Below, piece by piece: positions 1 to 8,177 of a stretch of DNA of 64,000 bases (positions are counted from its first letter, which is position 1; each line of letters opens with the position of its first letter). The translations under genes and the position numbers were made by a program. The DNA comes from Mycobacterium sp. GA-1285 (GTDB lineage: Bacteria > Actinomycetota > Actinomycetes > Mycobacteriales > Mycobacteriaceae), in NCBI RefSeq assembly GCF_001499905.1, contig NZ_LQIS01000004.1, forward strand, positions 62,001 to 126,000. Reading direction: 5' to 3'. The notes under the pieces are model-generated. The model did not search any database and was not told where the DNA came from. It was given only the letters and a program-made list of their open reading frames with translations.

Positions 1-2
1 TC

Positions 3-647
3 GATGCGAGCTTGGGGACTGACCGGCAGGCGTGGGAACGGTTCAACAGGCATTGGGACGATCTGGTGGCCGACCCTTATGCCGCCGAGTTGGGTACCTG
101 TCGGCTGCGACGCTACGGGCGGTTCCTGTTCACTCCGGTGGACGACGCCATCGAACTCCTCGGCCACGACGGGTTCGTCCAACCCGAGGACTCCAACTCG
201 CTTTATATCGACCGCAGCCGCCACTTCGAGCCCCTGACCGCCTCCTTCGTCAACGATCCTGTCCTGCAACGCTTTCTGCGGTACCTCGGCGAGATGGCCA
301 CGATGCTGGAGGACCTGCCGCGCTGGAGTGTGAAGGTCACCCCGTTTCGGGTTCTCGCTTCGGTGTCCGACGGTGGTGAGCCGACCCCGGAAGGCGTGCA
401 CCGCGACGGCGTCATCCTGGTTTCCTCCCTGTTGGTCGCACGCGACAACGCCGTGGGTGGGGAGAGTTCGGTGATCGGTGCCGACGGCCGCCGTCTGTTG
501 TCGACGACATTGAGCCAGCCGGGCACGCTCCTGCTCGGCGACGACCGTCGTACCCTGCACGGTGTGACGCCCATCCGCCCAGTCGATCCCTCCAGGCGGG
601 CACGCCGCGACGTCCTCGTCGTCACGTTCGCCGCACCAGAGCACTGA
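3..647 (+). CDS. 2OG-Fe(II) oxygenase family protein (5' end outside window)
   Basis: The reading frame is open to the left edge, so the start codon probably lies outside the window. A TTG at 12 is the only internal candidate near the edge. The product resembles the 2OG-Fe dioxygenase family that contains amino-acid hydroxylases. An HxD metal motif is visible in EGVHRDGV, a distal His in TLHGVTP, and a downstream Arg-rich segment before the last beta strand (RRDVLVVTF) could bind 2-oxoglutarate. These elements occur in the expected order over about 210 residues. By family it would hydroxylate a small substrate such as a free amino acid with Fe(II), O2 and 2-oxoglutarate. The substrate cannot be read from the sequence. 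Confidence 0.7.
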   Translation, partial: DASLGTDRQAWERFNRHWDDLVADPYAAELGTCRLRRYGRFLFTPVDDAIELLGHDGFVQPEDSNSLYIDRSRHFEPLTASFVNDPVLQRFLRYLGEMATMLEDLPRWSVKVTPFRVLASVSDGGEPTPEGVHRDGVILVSSLLVARDNAVGGESSVIGADGRRLLSTTLSQPGTLLLGDDRRTLHGVTPIRPVDPSRRARRDVLVVTFAAPEH

Positions 648-721
648 TGCGCGTCCGCAGCCTCCTGCAACGTTGCCATGCTGATCGGCTAACGTACGGG
701 TCCGACACAGGAGGAGTACCG

Positions 722-943
722 ATGGCGGAGAATGCGCGCGAGGAGATGTCCGAACGCGCCGTAGAGGCCGGATGGCACCGCAGGGACGCGGACCGTACCG
801 ACTACTACACGCGCAGCCCGGTGCGTATCCACGTGATCTGGCGGGGGAACGACGCCATCAGCGGCGGCGCGCTGTACCACGACGACATCCTGATGGCCTA
901 CACCCGGGATCTGGGGACCGTGTCGGGCTGGTTGAAGCGCTGA
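722..943 (+). CDS. Small conserved-looking hypothetical protein, 73 aa
   Basis: The ATG at 722 is chosen because AGGAGG lies 7 bases upstream; the longer frame from 647 has no such signal. The protein is charged and aromatic-rich (GWHRRDADRTDYY, HVIWRGND, GWLKR), with no signal peptide or membrane segment, so it is probably cytoplasmic. It follows the oxygenase by 74 bp on the same strand and is convergent with the hydrolase gene at 956. I do not recognise a domain. Strong ribosome binding site and high third-position GC support a real gene; function unknown. Confidence 0.6.
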   Translation: MAENAREEMSERAVEAGWHRRDADRTDYYTRSPVRIHVIWRGNDAISGGALYHDDILMAYTRDLGTVSGWLKR

Positions 944-955
944 GCTGACGCGCCG

Positions 956-1879
956 TCAGGGGCGCTGGCTCTCGTATTCGTCCCACACCTTCATCGTCGT
1001 CTGCAAGATCTCCTCGGCGCGGCCCAGGCCGGCCAGGTGGCTCTCCCCGGGCATCGGGTACAACTCGGCGTCCTGAAGCCTCGAGACGACGTGCTCGCCA
1101 TGCCTGAACGGAACGATGTGATCGGCGTCGCCGTGCCACCACCGCACCGGCACCGTGATCTCGTCGAGCCGAAAGCCCCAGTCGCGGGCGAACACGACGA
1201 TGTCGGAGAACGGTGCGGCCAGTTGTTTGCGGCTGCCGTTGAGGAGGTCGTCGAGGAACATCGCTTTGATCTCCGGCCGGGCCAGCAGCCTGCGGTCGGC
1301 CTCGGGTGACACTCGGCCGTACAGATCGGCGACCGGGGAAGCGACCGGCTTGATGAGGCGGATCAGCGCCGAGGCCACCAATCCGATCGGAATCCCCGCG
1401 TACTGCAGCAGCGGCGCGACGCGCGTGCCGAGGTTGCCCATCAGCCCACCGGGGATCGCGTCGGGGCCGACGGTGGGGGCGACCCCGCCGATCACGCCCG
1501 CCACAACCACGCGGTCCGGCATCGCGGCCGCGCACCCGAGCGTGTACGGTCCGCCACCGGACAGCCCCACGACGGCCATCTTGTCGATGCCCAGCGTGTC
1601 GGCGATCGTGCGGAGATCGTGGGCGAAATCGCCGACCCGCTCGTAGCGATGCGGGGTTGAGGAGCCGATGCCGGGCCGGTCGAGGCCGATCAAGCGGATG
1701 TTCGCCTTCTCGGCGAAGATGCGCGCCTCCATCGGGATCTGACGACGGGCCCCCGGGGTGCCGTGCAGCCAGAAGACGGCGCGGCCTTGCGGGTGGCCGA
1801 ACTCGGCGAATCCGATGCGGCGGTCCTCACCGACAGCGACGTTGCCCTCGAGCTTGGGGCGGGCGATTGCGACAAGCAT
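956..1879 (-). CDS. Alpha/beta hydrolase
   Basis: A 307-residue alpha/beta hydrolase fold protein. The oxyanion-hole region HGTPGARR is near residue 40, the strand after it reads GLDRPGIGSS, and the nucleophile elbow GLSGGG is near residue 105. The late His is in the GESHLAGLG segment near residue 285, and an acidic triad member is plausible in HGDADHIVPF. This is the usual catalytic order for esterases, lipases and C-C hydrolases. No signal peptide is seen. It starts 37 bp beyond the end of the thioesterase-like gene on the same strand, so the two may be co-transcribed. Substrate unknown. Confidence 0.8.
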   Translation of the reverse strand: MLVAIARPKLEGNVAVGEDRRIGFAEFGHPQGRAVFWLHGTPGARRQIPMEARIFAEKANIRLIGLDRPGIGSSTPHRYERVGDFAHDLRTIADTLGIDKMAVVGLSGGGPYTLGCAAAMPDRVVVAGVIGGVAPTVGPDAIPGGLMGNLGTRVAPLLQYAGIPIGLVASALIRLIKPVASPVADLYGRVSPEADRRLLARPEIKAMFLDDLLNGSRKQLAAPFSDIVVFARDWGFRLDEITVPVRWWHGDADHIVPFRHGEHVVSRLQDAELYPMPGESHLAGLGRAEEILQTTMKVWDEYESQRP

Positions 1880-1916
1880 GGCGGAAGTGTCTCATGACGC
1901 CGCGACGGTCTTTCGG

Positions 1917-2777
1917 CTATACCACCCGAAATACGTAGGCCGCCGCGGTGGTGACTCGGTCGTCGACGCCCTCGTCGTGCATCAGCACCCGCACCGCGAC
2001 GGTGCCGCCGGAGCCGCGCACCGGTTCGGTGTCCACCCGGAACGGGCCGACCTTTCCGCGGGCCATGAACATGACGTGGCAGGACACCCCGTGCAGACGG
2101 TCGGTTCCCGCGGCGGCGGCCGCGGCCTCGATGGCGGCGGTCTCGAGGATGACGAACTGCGGTCCGACGTGCAGCGCCGCGTCGGGCGACGCCACCTCGG
2201 CCGATAGCTCCGGCAGCCCCCAGCGGCCGTCGGGTCGGCGGCGGCCACCAAACACCTGCCACAGCGGCGGCAGGTCGGGCGAGTCGACGATGTGGAGAGG
2301 ATTGGCTTCCATTCGTTCCAACCCCTCGGGTGGGACGCCGATGCTGACGCCCTGCCCCTCGATCAGGGCGAGTACCCGGTCCGGGTTGTCGGCGTCGACG
2401 ATCTTCGCGCGGCTGTAGCCCATCTGGCGCCCGACCCGCAATTCCTCGGACACCACCTCGAAGCATCCGACATCCCGGCCCGGGTCGAGGATCTGGCAGG
2501 AGTGGATGACCGGGTTCGGGACCGCCTCCAGGTCGGACATGTGCCCGCTCTCGGGCGCCGAGATGCCCAGGACCGCGAACAGCAGCCCACCCGCGGCGTC
2601 GCGCATATCGCGGCGCACGGTGACGGTGTTGTCCTCCTCGACGAGGTCCATCTGCGCGTAACTGCGACCGATGTAGCGATAGCTCAGCAGTCCGCCCCAG
2701 CGCCTGCGCAGTTCCTCTGCATACTCCTCGGGCGAATCGGACAACTCGCGGATATCGCGCAGCACGCGTACTCCCAT
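1917..2777 (-). CDS. Thioesterase-like hotdog-fold protein
   Basis: The frame extends upstream to 3101, but the preferred start is the ATG at 2777 (MGVRVLRDIRELSD); upstream sequence is low-quality and overlaps a better gene. The product is 286 residues with two halves separated by PDLPPLWQVFGG, resembling tandem hotdog domains of the acyl-CoA thioesterase type. Mycobacteria carry many such proteins acting on acyl-CoA or aromatic acyl-CoA. The neighbour on the other strand is a FadD acyl-CoA synthetase, which fits an acyl-CoA context. The assignment rests on overall pattern, not on a diagnostic catalytic motif, and is moderate. Confidence 0.55.
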   Translation of the reverse strand: MGVRVLRDIRELSDSPEEYAEELRRRWGGLLSYRYIGRSYAQMDLVEEDNTVTVRRDMRDAAGGLLFAVLGISAPESGHMSDLEAVPNPVIHSCQILDPGRDVGCFEVVSEELRVGRQMGYSRAKIVDADNPDRVLALIEGQGVSIGVPPEGLERMEANPLHIVDSPDLPPLWQVFGGRRRPDGRWGLPELSAEVASPDAALHVGPQFVILETAAIEAAAAAAGTDRLHGVSCHVMFMARGKVGPFRVDTEPVRGSGGTVAVRVLMHDEGVDDRVTTAAAYVFRVV

Positions 2778-2800
2778 CTTCAGGTGACGCCGGCGGCGGT

Positions 2801-3040
2801 TTACAGCAGTCGGCGGGGCGATACTTCCATCTGGTAACCGGCGGGGAACGTCATCTCGATCACCCGCAGTTCGTCGTGGGCCTTCGACTCCAGTTCGAGG
2901 ACGACGCATCCCTCGCCGAGGTCTTTGGCCTCCAACACCGTGTAACGCTGACCGCCACCGTTGACATCGACGACAGGGTCTCCTGAGCGCAGTGCCTCGA
3001 CCGCTACCAGGCCGGGGGCTTTTGCCGGGTGTGTTTCCAC
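2801..3040 (-). CDS. Small conserved hypothetical protein, 79 aa
   Basis: This reads from a GTG at 3040 (VETHPAKAPGLVAVEALRSG) to a stop at 2801. A much longer frame (to 4666) covers the same bases, but everything upstream is antisense to fadD and looks non-coding. The mature part has alternating hydrophobic/charged beta-like segments (QRYTVLEAKDL, CVVLELESKA). No membrane or export signal. It sits 23 bp upstream of the thioesterase-like gene on the same strand and divergent from fadD. Function unknown; the start is the least certain part. Confidence 0.55.
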   Translation of the reverse strand: METHPAKAPGLVAVEALRSGDPVVDVNGGGQRYTVLEAKDLGEGCVVLELESKAHDELRVIEMTFPAGYQMEVSPRRLL

Positions 3041-3184
3041 CCGACCAACGGTAGGCCAGACCGTCCGGGCGCTCGGTGGTTTCAGCCGACCCAGATGCCA
3101 ACGACGCGATACGCGGTTCCCCGTCGAAACGCCGAGACGTGGACCATCATGTCGGTATCGAGCCAGCCGCACCGGGAGATGCCC

Positions 3185-4816
3185 ATGGACAGCACGATGC
3201 AGGACTTCCCGCTGACCCTGACCACGATCCTGCAACACGGTACGGGGTGGCACTCCAGCCGCAAGGTGATCACCGCGACGCCCGACGGTTCGCGCGAGAT
3301 CAGCTACGGCGAACTCGGAACCCGGGTGGCCCAGTTGGCCAACGGGCTGCGTGAGCTCGGCGTCACCGAGGGCCAGCGGGTCGCCACGTTCATGTGGAAC
3401 AACCAGGAACATCTCGAGGCGTACTTCGCCGCGCCGTGCATGGGCGCGGTACTGCACACCCTCAACATCCGTCTGGGTGGAGAGCAGGTCGCCTTCATCG
3501 CCAACCAGGCAGAGGATTCCGTTGTGCTCGTGGATGTGTCGCTCGCCGCGTTGTTCGCACCGATCCTGCCGCAACTGACTTCTGTGCACACCGTGGTCGT
3601 CGTGGGGGAGGGCGACATCTCCGAGCTCGCCGGTGCGGACCGCACGGTGATTCGCTACGACGATCTCATCGCCGAGCAACCGCTCGAGTACGACTGGCCA
3701 CATCTGGACGAAAAAAGCGCCGCGGCAATGTGTTACACCAGCGGCACGACCGGCAATCCGAAAGGCGTCGTCTACAGCCACCGGTCGGCGTATCTGCACT
3801 CGATGGCGGTGTGCTCCGCCAACGGCATCGGCCTGGTCGACGGTGACCGCGTGTTGACGGTCGTGCCGATGTTCCACGCCAACGCGTGGGGTCAGCCGTA
3901 TGCGTCGGTGATGGCCGGCGCGGATCTGCTGCTGCCCGACCGGTTTCTGCAGGCCGCCCCGCTGGTCGACATGATCGAGCGTCACCGCCCGACCGTGTCG
4001 GCGGCGGTACCGACGATATGGAATGACGTGCTCAACTATCTGCACGCCAACCCGGATAGGGACATCTCGTCGCTGCGGACCGTCTGTTGCGGCGGGTCGG
4101 CGGTGCCGCTGGCGATGATGAAGGAGTACCAGGAGCGTTTCGGCGTGGTGATCCGGCAGGGCTGGGGCATGACGGAAACCTCTCCGCTGGCGGCCATTGC
4201 GACGCCACCGCCGGAAGTCACGGGCGACGAGCACTGGACCTTGCGGGCGGCCGCGGGACGCGTGATGTGCGGCGTGCAGATCCGCATCGTCGACGACAAG
4301 GGCGCAGTCCTGCCCAGTGATGGGAAAGCTGTGGGCGAGATCGAGATTCGCGGCCCGTGGATAACCGGGTCGTACTACCGCAACGCCGACCCGACCAAGT
4401 TCGACGACGGGTGGCTGCGCACCGGCGACGTCGGAAAGATCGACCCCCAGGGTTTCATCACGCTGACCGACCGCGCCAAGGACGTGATCAAGTCCGGAGG
4501 CGAGTGGATCTCGTCGGTCGAGTTGGAACTGCGCATCATGGACCACCCGGCCGTATACGAGGCCGCGGTCGTCGCAGTGCCGGACGACCGGTGGCAGGAG
4601 CGGCCGCTGGCGGCGGTTGTCCTCGGTGACAACGCGTCCGTCACCCCGGAGGAATTGCGGAAACATCTGAGCGACAACGTCCCCCGCTTCTGGTTACCGG
4701 AGCGCTGGGCGTTCATCGACGAGGTGCCCAAGACCAGCGTCGGCAAATTCGACAAGAAGTTGATCAGGGCGCGGTACGCGGACGGCGCCTACGACGTCGT
4801 CGAGTGCCGCGACTGA
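3185..4816 (+). CDS. Acyl-CoA synthetase (FadD family)
   Basis: A 543-residue ANL-superfamily adenylate-forming enzyme. The P-loop-like motif [11 protein letters not shown] lies near residue 185, [10 protein letters not shown] near 330, the hinge-region TGDVGKID near 420, and the C-terminal catalytic Lys in TSVGKFDKK near 525. It should activate a medium- or long-chain fatty acid through an acyl-AMP to an acyl-CoA in the cytoplasm. The ATG at 3185 is preferred because GGGAG sits 7-8 bases upstream; in-frame ATGs at 3179 and 3150 are alternatives. It is divergent from the small gene at 2801-3040. Substrate chain length is not determined. Confidence 0.88.
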   Translation: MDSTMQDFPLTLTTILQHGTGWHSSRKVITATPDGSREISYGELGTRVAQLANGLRELGVTEGQRVATFMWNNQEHLEAYFAAPCMGAVLHTLNIRLGGEQVAFIANQAEDSVVLVDVSLAALFAPILPQLTSVHTVVVVGEGDISELAGADRTVIRYDDLIAEQPLEYDWPHLDEKSAAAMCYTSGTTGNPKGVVYSHRSAYLHSMAVCSANGIGLVDGDRVLTVVPMFHANAWGQPYASVMAGADLLLPDRFLQAAPLVDMIERHRPTVSAAVPTIWNDVLNYLHANPDRDISSLRTVCCGGSAVPLAMMKEYQERFGVVIRQGWGMTETSPLAAIATPPPEVTGDEHWTLRAAAGRVMCGVQIRIVDDKGAVLPSDGKAVGEIEIRGPWITGSYYRNADPTKFDDGWLRTGDVGKIDPQGFITLTDRAKDVIKSGGEWISSVELELRIMDHPAVYEAAVVAVPDDRWQERPLAAVVLGDNASVTPEELRKHLSDNVPRFWLPERWAFIDEVPKTSVGKFDKKLIRARYADGAYDVVECRD

Positions 4817-4934
4817 TCGTCATCGCGCCGAACACCCGGCGAACCGGTCCGGCACGGCTGTCGGGTGGTTTACCGTAACGACGATGGTCAATTACTTGGC
4901 TACAGCACCGCGGATGAGGAACGGGGAGGAAGAC

Positions 4935-5423
4935 ATGCGCCGATCGATCCGACTGATGGCCTTGGCCGCCGCGCTCGCGACCGCGGCGCCCCTCGGGTTA
5001 CTGACCGCCGGCATCGCGTCGGCAAGGGAGACCTTCGTTCCGATGAACCAAATCTCGCGGCGATGCGATTTCAGCGAGACCGACTACAACGGGCCGACCG
5101 GTTATGCCCGGGCCACAAGCGTCGTCCGCACGTCCGGCTCGAACTTGTCCGCGGAAGTCACGATGGACACCGCCATTCCGAACATGCGCTACGACGTCCG
5201 CCTCATCCAGGTTCCCCGACCGTCGTCCGCGCCATGCCTGGGCGGCGATCCCGGTGTTGCGGCGGGGGTGCTCCAAATCGACGGCGTGGGCCACGGCCGC
5301 GTGAGTGTTCAGGACAGCATCGAGCCGGGAGCGACGGGAGCATGGGTGTGGATCACGCGCCCGGACCCGTTCTCGCAGAATCCCGCGGAGTTCTACACCA
5401 GCGACGTGGTCGTCAAATTCTGA
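4935..5423 (+). CDS. Secreted hypothetical protein
   Basis: The ATG at 4935 is chosen over an in-frame start at 4884 because GGGGAGGA lies 4 bases upstream and the protein then begins with a classical signal peptide: MRRSIR, a hydrophobic Leu/Ala run, then GIASARE as the likely cleavage region near residue 32. The mature part of about 130 residues has two cysteines (SRRCDF and SAPCLG) that could form one disulfide, and beta-rich segments. I recognise no enzyme motif. Probably an exported mycobacterial protein of unknown function, ending 12 bp before the convergent yaaA gene. Confidence 0.7.
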   Translation: MRRSIRLMALAAALATAAPLGLLTAGIASARETFVPMNQISRRCDFSETDYNGPTGYARATSVVRTSGSNLSAEVTMDTAIPNMRYDVRLIQVPRPSSAPCLGGDPGVAAGVLQIDGVGHGRVSVQDSIEPGATGAWVWITRPDPFSQNPAEFYTSDVVVKF

Positions 5424-5435
5424 CGGACTGCGCGC

Positions 5436-6179
5436 TCAAGCGACGACGACGGTCAAGTCGTCTCCGCTGCGTTCCACCCGCATACCCGCGCGCCGGGCTG
5501 CGGCGGCAACCGCGGCCGCGTCGGCCGGTTCGGATCGCGTGCTCGCCAACACGCGGGCGAGCCGGCCCTTGTGCGCCTTGTTGAAGTGAGTCACTACGCT
5601 GCGACGCCCGTTTGGATGCTCAGCGACGACGTCCACGCGGACCGCGTCGGGAAGCCGACCGAGCCCGGCGTATGGACCGGACCGGAGGTCGACGACCAGG
5701 TCGTCGGCCGCCCAGCCGGCGAGCACGGGTTCAAGCAGGGGGCGCCATCGCGTGGCCAGTGAAGGTTGTCCGGGAAGCTTCGATGTCGCCGAGAGCCGAT
5801 ACGCCGGGATCGGATCGTCGGCGCGCAGCAATCCGAACAATGCGGAGCCAACGGCCAGCCGTGCCCGTGCACGCGACGCCGCGGCTCCGCGCAGCGATCC
5901 GACGTCCAGGGCGTCGTAGAGCACACCGGTGTAGCGGCTGATCGTCGGCATGGTCGGCGCGACACGCAACTGCGCGTTGCGATCGATCTCGGCATCCTGC
6001 GAGACGGAGAGCCCCAGGGCGCGCCGGCATGCCGGCCGGTCGGCGGCCAGTTCCACCAGCTCGTCGAGCAGTTCGGCGCGTAGTGGCCCGAGCTCGGGCG
6101 AGCTGAGCGACTCCGGCCGCAGGGGCGGCCCGGAACCGCCGACTCGTTTGGTCTCCGAGGGCGGAAGCAGCACGATCAC
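5436..6179 (-). CDS. yaaA: YaaA family peroxide-stress protein
   Basis: A 247-residue protein beginning MIVLLPPSETKR, the hallmark N-terminus of the YaaA/DUF328 family. It also has the family segments SRYTGVLYDALD near residue 82 and HFNKAHKGRLAR near residue 200. In Escherichia coli YaaA protects DNA and proteins during hydrogen peroxide stress by limiting free iron; the same role here is inference. Length matches the family. No export signal. It is convergent with the secreted protein gene ending at 5423. Confidence 0.85.
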   Translation of the reverse strand: MIVLLPPSETKRVGGSGPPLRPESLSSPELGPLRAELLDELVELAADRPACRRALGLSVSQDAEIDRNAQLRVAPTMPTISRYTGVLYDALDVGSLRGAAASRARARLAVGSALFGLLRADDPIPAYRLSATSKLPGQPSLATRWRPLLEPVLAGWAADDLVVDLRSGPYAGLGRLPDAVRVDVVAEHPNGRRSVVTHFNKAHKGRLARVLASTRSEPADAAAVAAAARRAGMRVERSGDDLTVVVA

Positions 6180-6210
6180 GCCGCAGAGGCTATCCGGGCG
6201 CGGGTCGCGC

Positions 6211-6759
6211 TCAGGCCGGAGGCATCGGAGCCGGTGGCAGCGGTGCGAACGGATCGGCCGGCGGAGCGGGCTGATGGCCGGCCATCATCACCACCGGCGC
6301 GGACGGCGCACCGGGAGCCATGGGCTGCTCAGGCGGCACCGGCAGGAACATGTGGTTGGTGAACTGGTCCTGGTAGGCGCCACCACCGCCGATCTTCACG
6401 CCGCCGCCCTCACCGGAGGAGACCGGCGTGCCGTCGGGCAGGGTGGCCGCGGTGTGGCCGCTGTTCCAGCCGACCACCAGTGCACCCGGCTGGGTGCCGT
6501 ACTGGAACCCGCGCTCGAGCAGGGCGCGCTCGATGTTTCCGGTGTTGAACCGGTCGCCGTAGACGGGTCGACCGGTCGCTGCATTCGTCACCCAGGACAC
6601 CAGGCCCGAGCAATCCGTACCGGCAGGGGAGTCGCCGCCGGATACGTACGGCGTGCCGGACACCTGGTTGACAAGCGTCAAAAGCGTGGCAATGGCAAAC
6701 ACGCGGTCGGACGCTACAAGTCTGCGGAGAGGCCCACCAAATTCTGTGACAACGTTCAC
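6211..6759 (-). CDS. NlpC/P60-like cysteine peptidase-fold protein
   Basis: About 182 residues. The segment GTDCSGLVSWV near residue 48 carries the Cys expected of an NlpC/P60 (CHAP-like) hydrolase, and SGHTAATLPDG near residue 100 carries the His. The C-terminus is Pro/Ala-rich (APPADPFAPLPPAPMPPA), typical of mycobacterial cell-wall proteins. It probably acts on, or binds, peptidoglycan stem peptides. The frame starts at a GTG at 6759 with no good ribosome binding site; a GTG at 6702 just before a hydrophobic stretch (FAIATLLTLV) is an alternative. A perfect CRP consensus overlaps the 6759 start. Confidence 0.65.
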   Translation of the reverse strand: MNVVTEFGGPLRRLVASDRVFAIATLLTLVNQVSGTPYVSGGDSPAGTDCSGLVSWVTNAATGRPVYGDRFNTGNIERALLERGFQYGTQPGALVVGWNSGHTAATLPDGTPVSSGEGGGVKIGGGGAYQDQFTNHMFLPVPPEQPMAPGAPSAPVVMMAGHQPAPPADPFAPLPPAPMPPA

Positions 6760-6760
6760 A
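6745..6760. promoter_or_regulatory. Predicted CRP (cAMP receptor protein) site
   Basis: The 16 bases read TGTGACAACGTTCACA, an exact match to the CRP consensus TGTGA-N6-TCACA used by mycobacterial CRP (Rv3676 orthologues). It overlaps the upstream-most start of the NlpC/P60-like gene. If that gene starts at 6702, the site lies in its promoter region. Binding is predicted from sequence only. Confidence 0.6.
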
Positions 6761-6955
6761 GCCTGGCGGTTCTATTACGTGCTTCACGAATAGCGTTGTG
6801 GAAGCATGCTTTTGAAGTCTTCTTAGCAACGTTGATTACCACTGGACGAATTCGGCCGCGCAGCAACCGAATTGCTGCTGCGATACGGGATGTATGTGCG
6901 AATCATGCTGAGTGACAGTGGATCCGACTAGCACGACGAGAGCCGCGACAGCAGC

Positions 6956-8128
6956 TCAGCCGAACGCCAACAGCAACGGAACCGTCTGTTCAGCGAAGGT
7001 GAGTGACCCGTGGTGTCCGATCAGCGCAGATTCCAGCGGCTCGATGCTTCGCCGCACGATCGCCGCAGTGCCGCGGGCGGCGGCCACGACATCGCCGATC
7101 CGGGGCCGAACGTCGTCGCTGACCTGCGGGCCGAACCAGCCGGCTGCGATGGCTTCGTCCCGCGAGAGCACCCACGCCCGATCACCCAGCACGGCCCGCC
7201 ATGCTGCGAGCACATCGTCCTGGGAATCGTCCTCGATATAGACGTGCCGAGCCCGCGCCTCTCCGGCGATCGCCGCCACACCGTCAAGCAGCGCGGGGGT
7301 GGCGTCGACGTCGACCGTCTCGCTCGGGGAGACCTCGACCATCCCGTGGTCGGCCACCACGGCCAGTAGGCCGCCTGGCGGCAGCGCCTCGACCACGCAC
7401 TCGATGAGTGTGTCGATCTGCCGCAATTGCATGCGCCATTGAGGCGACCCCGGCCCGTACAGGTGGCCCAGCATGTCGAGTTCGGCGTGGTACCCGTAGC
7501 AGAATCCGCCGCCTGTCAGCGTCGTCTGCACCGCGGCGGCGAGATCACCGAGCGCATGGACACCCACATACCGCCCGCCGCGCAGCACGGCGCGGGTGAG
7601 GCCGGAGCCGGTGAATTGGGCGCCGGAGATGACGTTGACAGCGACGCCGGCCGAGGTGGCGCGCTCGAAGGTGGTGGGCAGCGGTTGCACCTGTTCGGGG
7701 ATGACGGTGCCACGAAGGTCCTGGCCCCAGGGGTGCGGGCGCCATCGCAGGGCGTTGATGACGCCGGCGTCGGGCACTCGGAACGAATAGCCGACCATCC
7801 CGTGCTCGCCGGAGCGGTGGCCGGTGCCGATCGCCGCCAACCCCGCCGCGGTGGTGGACGGAAATCCGACCGTCAAAGTCCTGCCCCGCAGCGACGCCAT
7901 CGTTGGCGCATCGGTGGCGTACCGGTCGAGAAGTTCGGCACCCAAGCCGTCGATCAGCAGGACACAGGCCCCGGCGAGGTCACCTGGTAGTTCAAGGGAG
8001 TTGTGGAAGCCGGCTGCGCCCATCGCCGACAGAACCGACGGCACGACATCAGCGAGGTGGGGCAGCGTGCGATCCGGCGCGGGCAGGGCCACGAGCCGAG
8101 CCTGCCACACCACAGGCCCGCCTTTCAT
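6956..8128 (-). CDS. Alkaline phosphatase superfamily / type I phosphodiesterase
   Basis: A 390-residue enzyme of the nucleotide pyrophosphatase/phosphodiesterase group. Metal-ligand and nucleophile motifs are visible in order: LLIDGLGAEL, then FPSTTAAGLAAIGTG with the Thr nucleophile and typical GxHG-like context, then ELDMLGHLYGPGS, then VVADHGMVEV. No signal peptide is evident. The ATG at 8128 is used; a GTG at 8113 has a better AAAGGCGG sequence upstream, and the frame is open to 8206. It is divergent from the giant BTAD gene, with about 50 bp between. Substrate unknown (phosphodiester or phosphonate). Confidence 0.8.
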   Translation of the reverse strand: MKGGPVVWQARLVALPAPDRTLPHLADVVPSVLSAMGAAGFHNSLELPGDLAGACVLLIDGLGAELLDRYATDAPTMASLRGRTLTVGFPSTTAAGLAAIGTGHRSGEHGMVGYSFRVPDAGVINALRWRPHPWGQDLRGTVIPEQVQPLPTTFERATSAGVAVNVISGAQFTGSGLTRAVLRGGRYVGVHALGDLAAAVQTTLTGGGFCYGYHAELDMLGHLYGPGSPQWRMQLRQIDTLIECVVEALPPGGLLAVVADHGMVEVSPSETVDVDATPALLDGVAAIAGEARARHVYIEDDSQDDVLAAWRAVLGDRAWVLSRDEAIAAGWFGPQVSDDVRPRIGDVVAAARGTAAIVRRSIEPLESALIGHHGSLTFAEQTVPLLLAFG

Positions 8129-8152
8129 TGCCAGCGCAAAAACCCAGCTCAA

Positions 8153-8174
8153 CGGTTCTTTACCGGTTCTTGAC
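8153..8174 (+). promoter_or_regulatory. Tandem 11-bp direct repeat, possible SARP operator
   Basis: Two adjacent 11-base copies, CGGTTCTTTAC and CGGTTCTTGAC, differ at one position and lie between the divergent phosphodiesterase and BTAD genes. SARP/BTAD activators such as ActII-ORF4 and AfsR bind direct repeats with an 11-bp period, and the gene immediately downstream encodes such a DNA-binding domain. A role in autoregulation is inference. Confidence 0.4.
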
Positions 8175-8177
8175 CGC

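Noticed and set aside
2801..4666. 621-codon open frame antisense to fadD
   Set aside because: Only the last 79 codons look like a protein; the rest mirrors fadD, has biased Arg/His content and no start signal.
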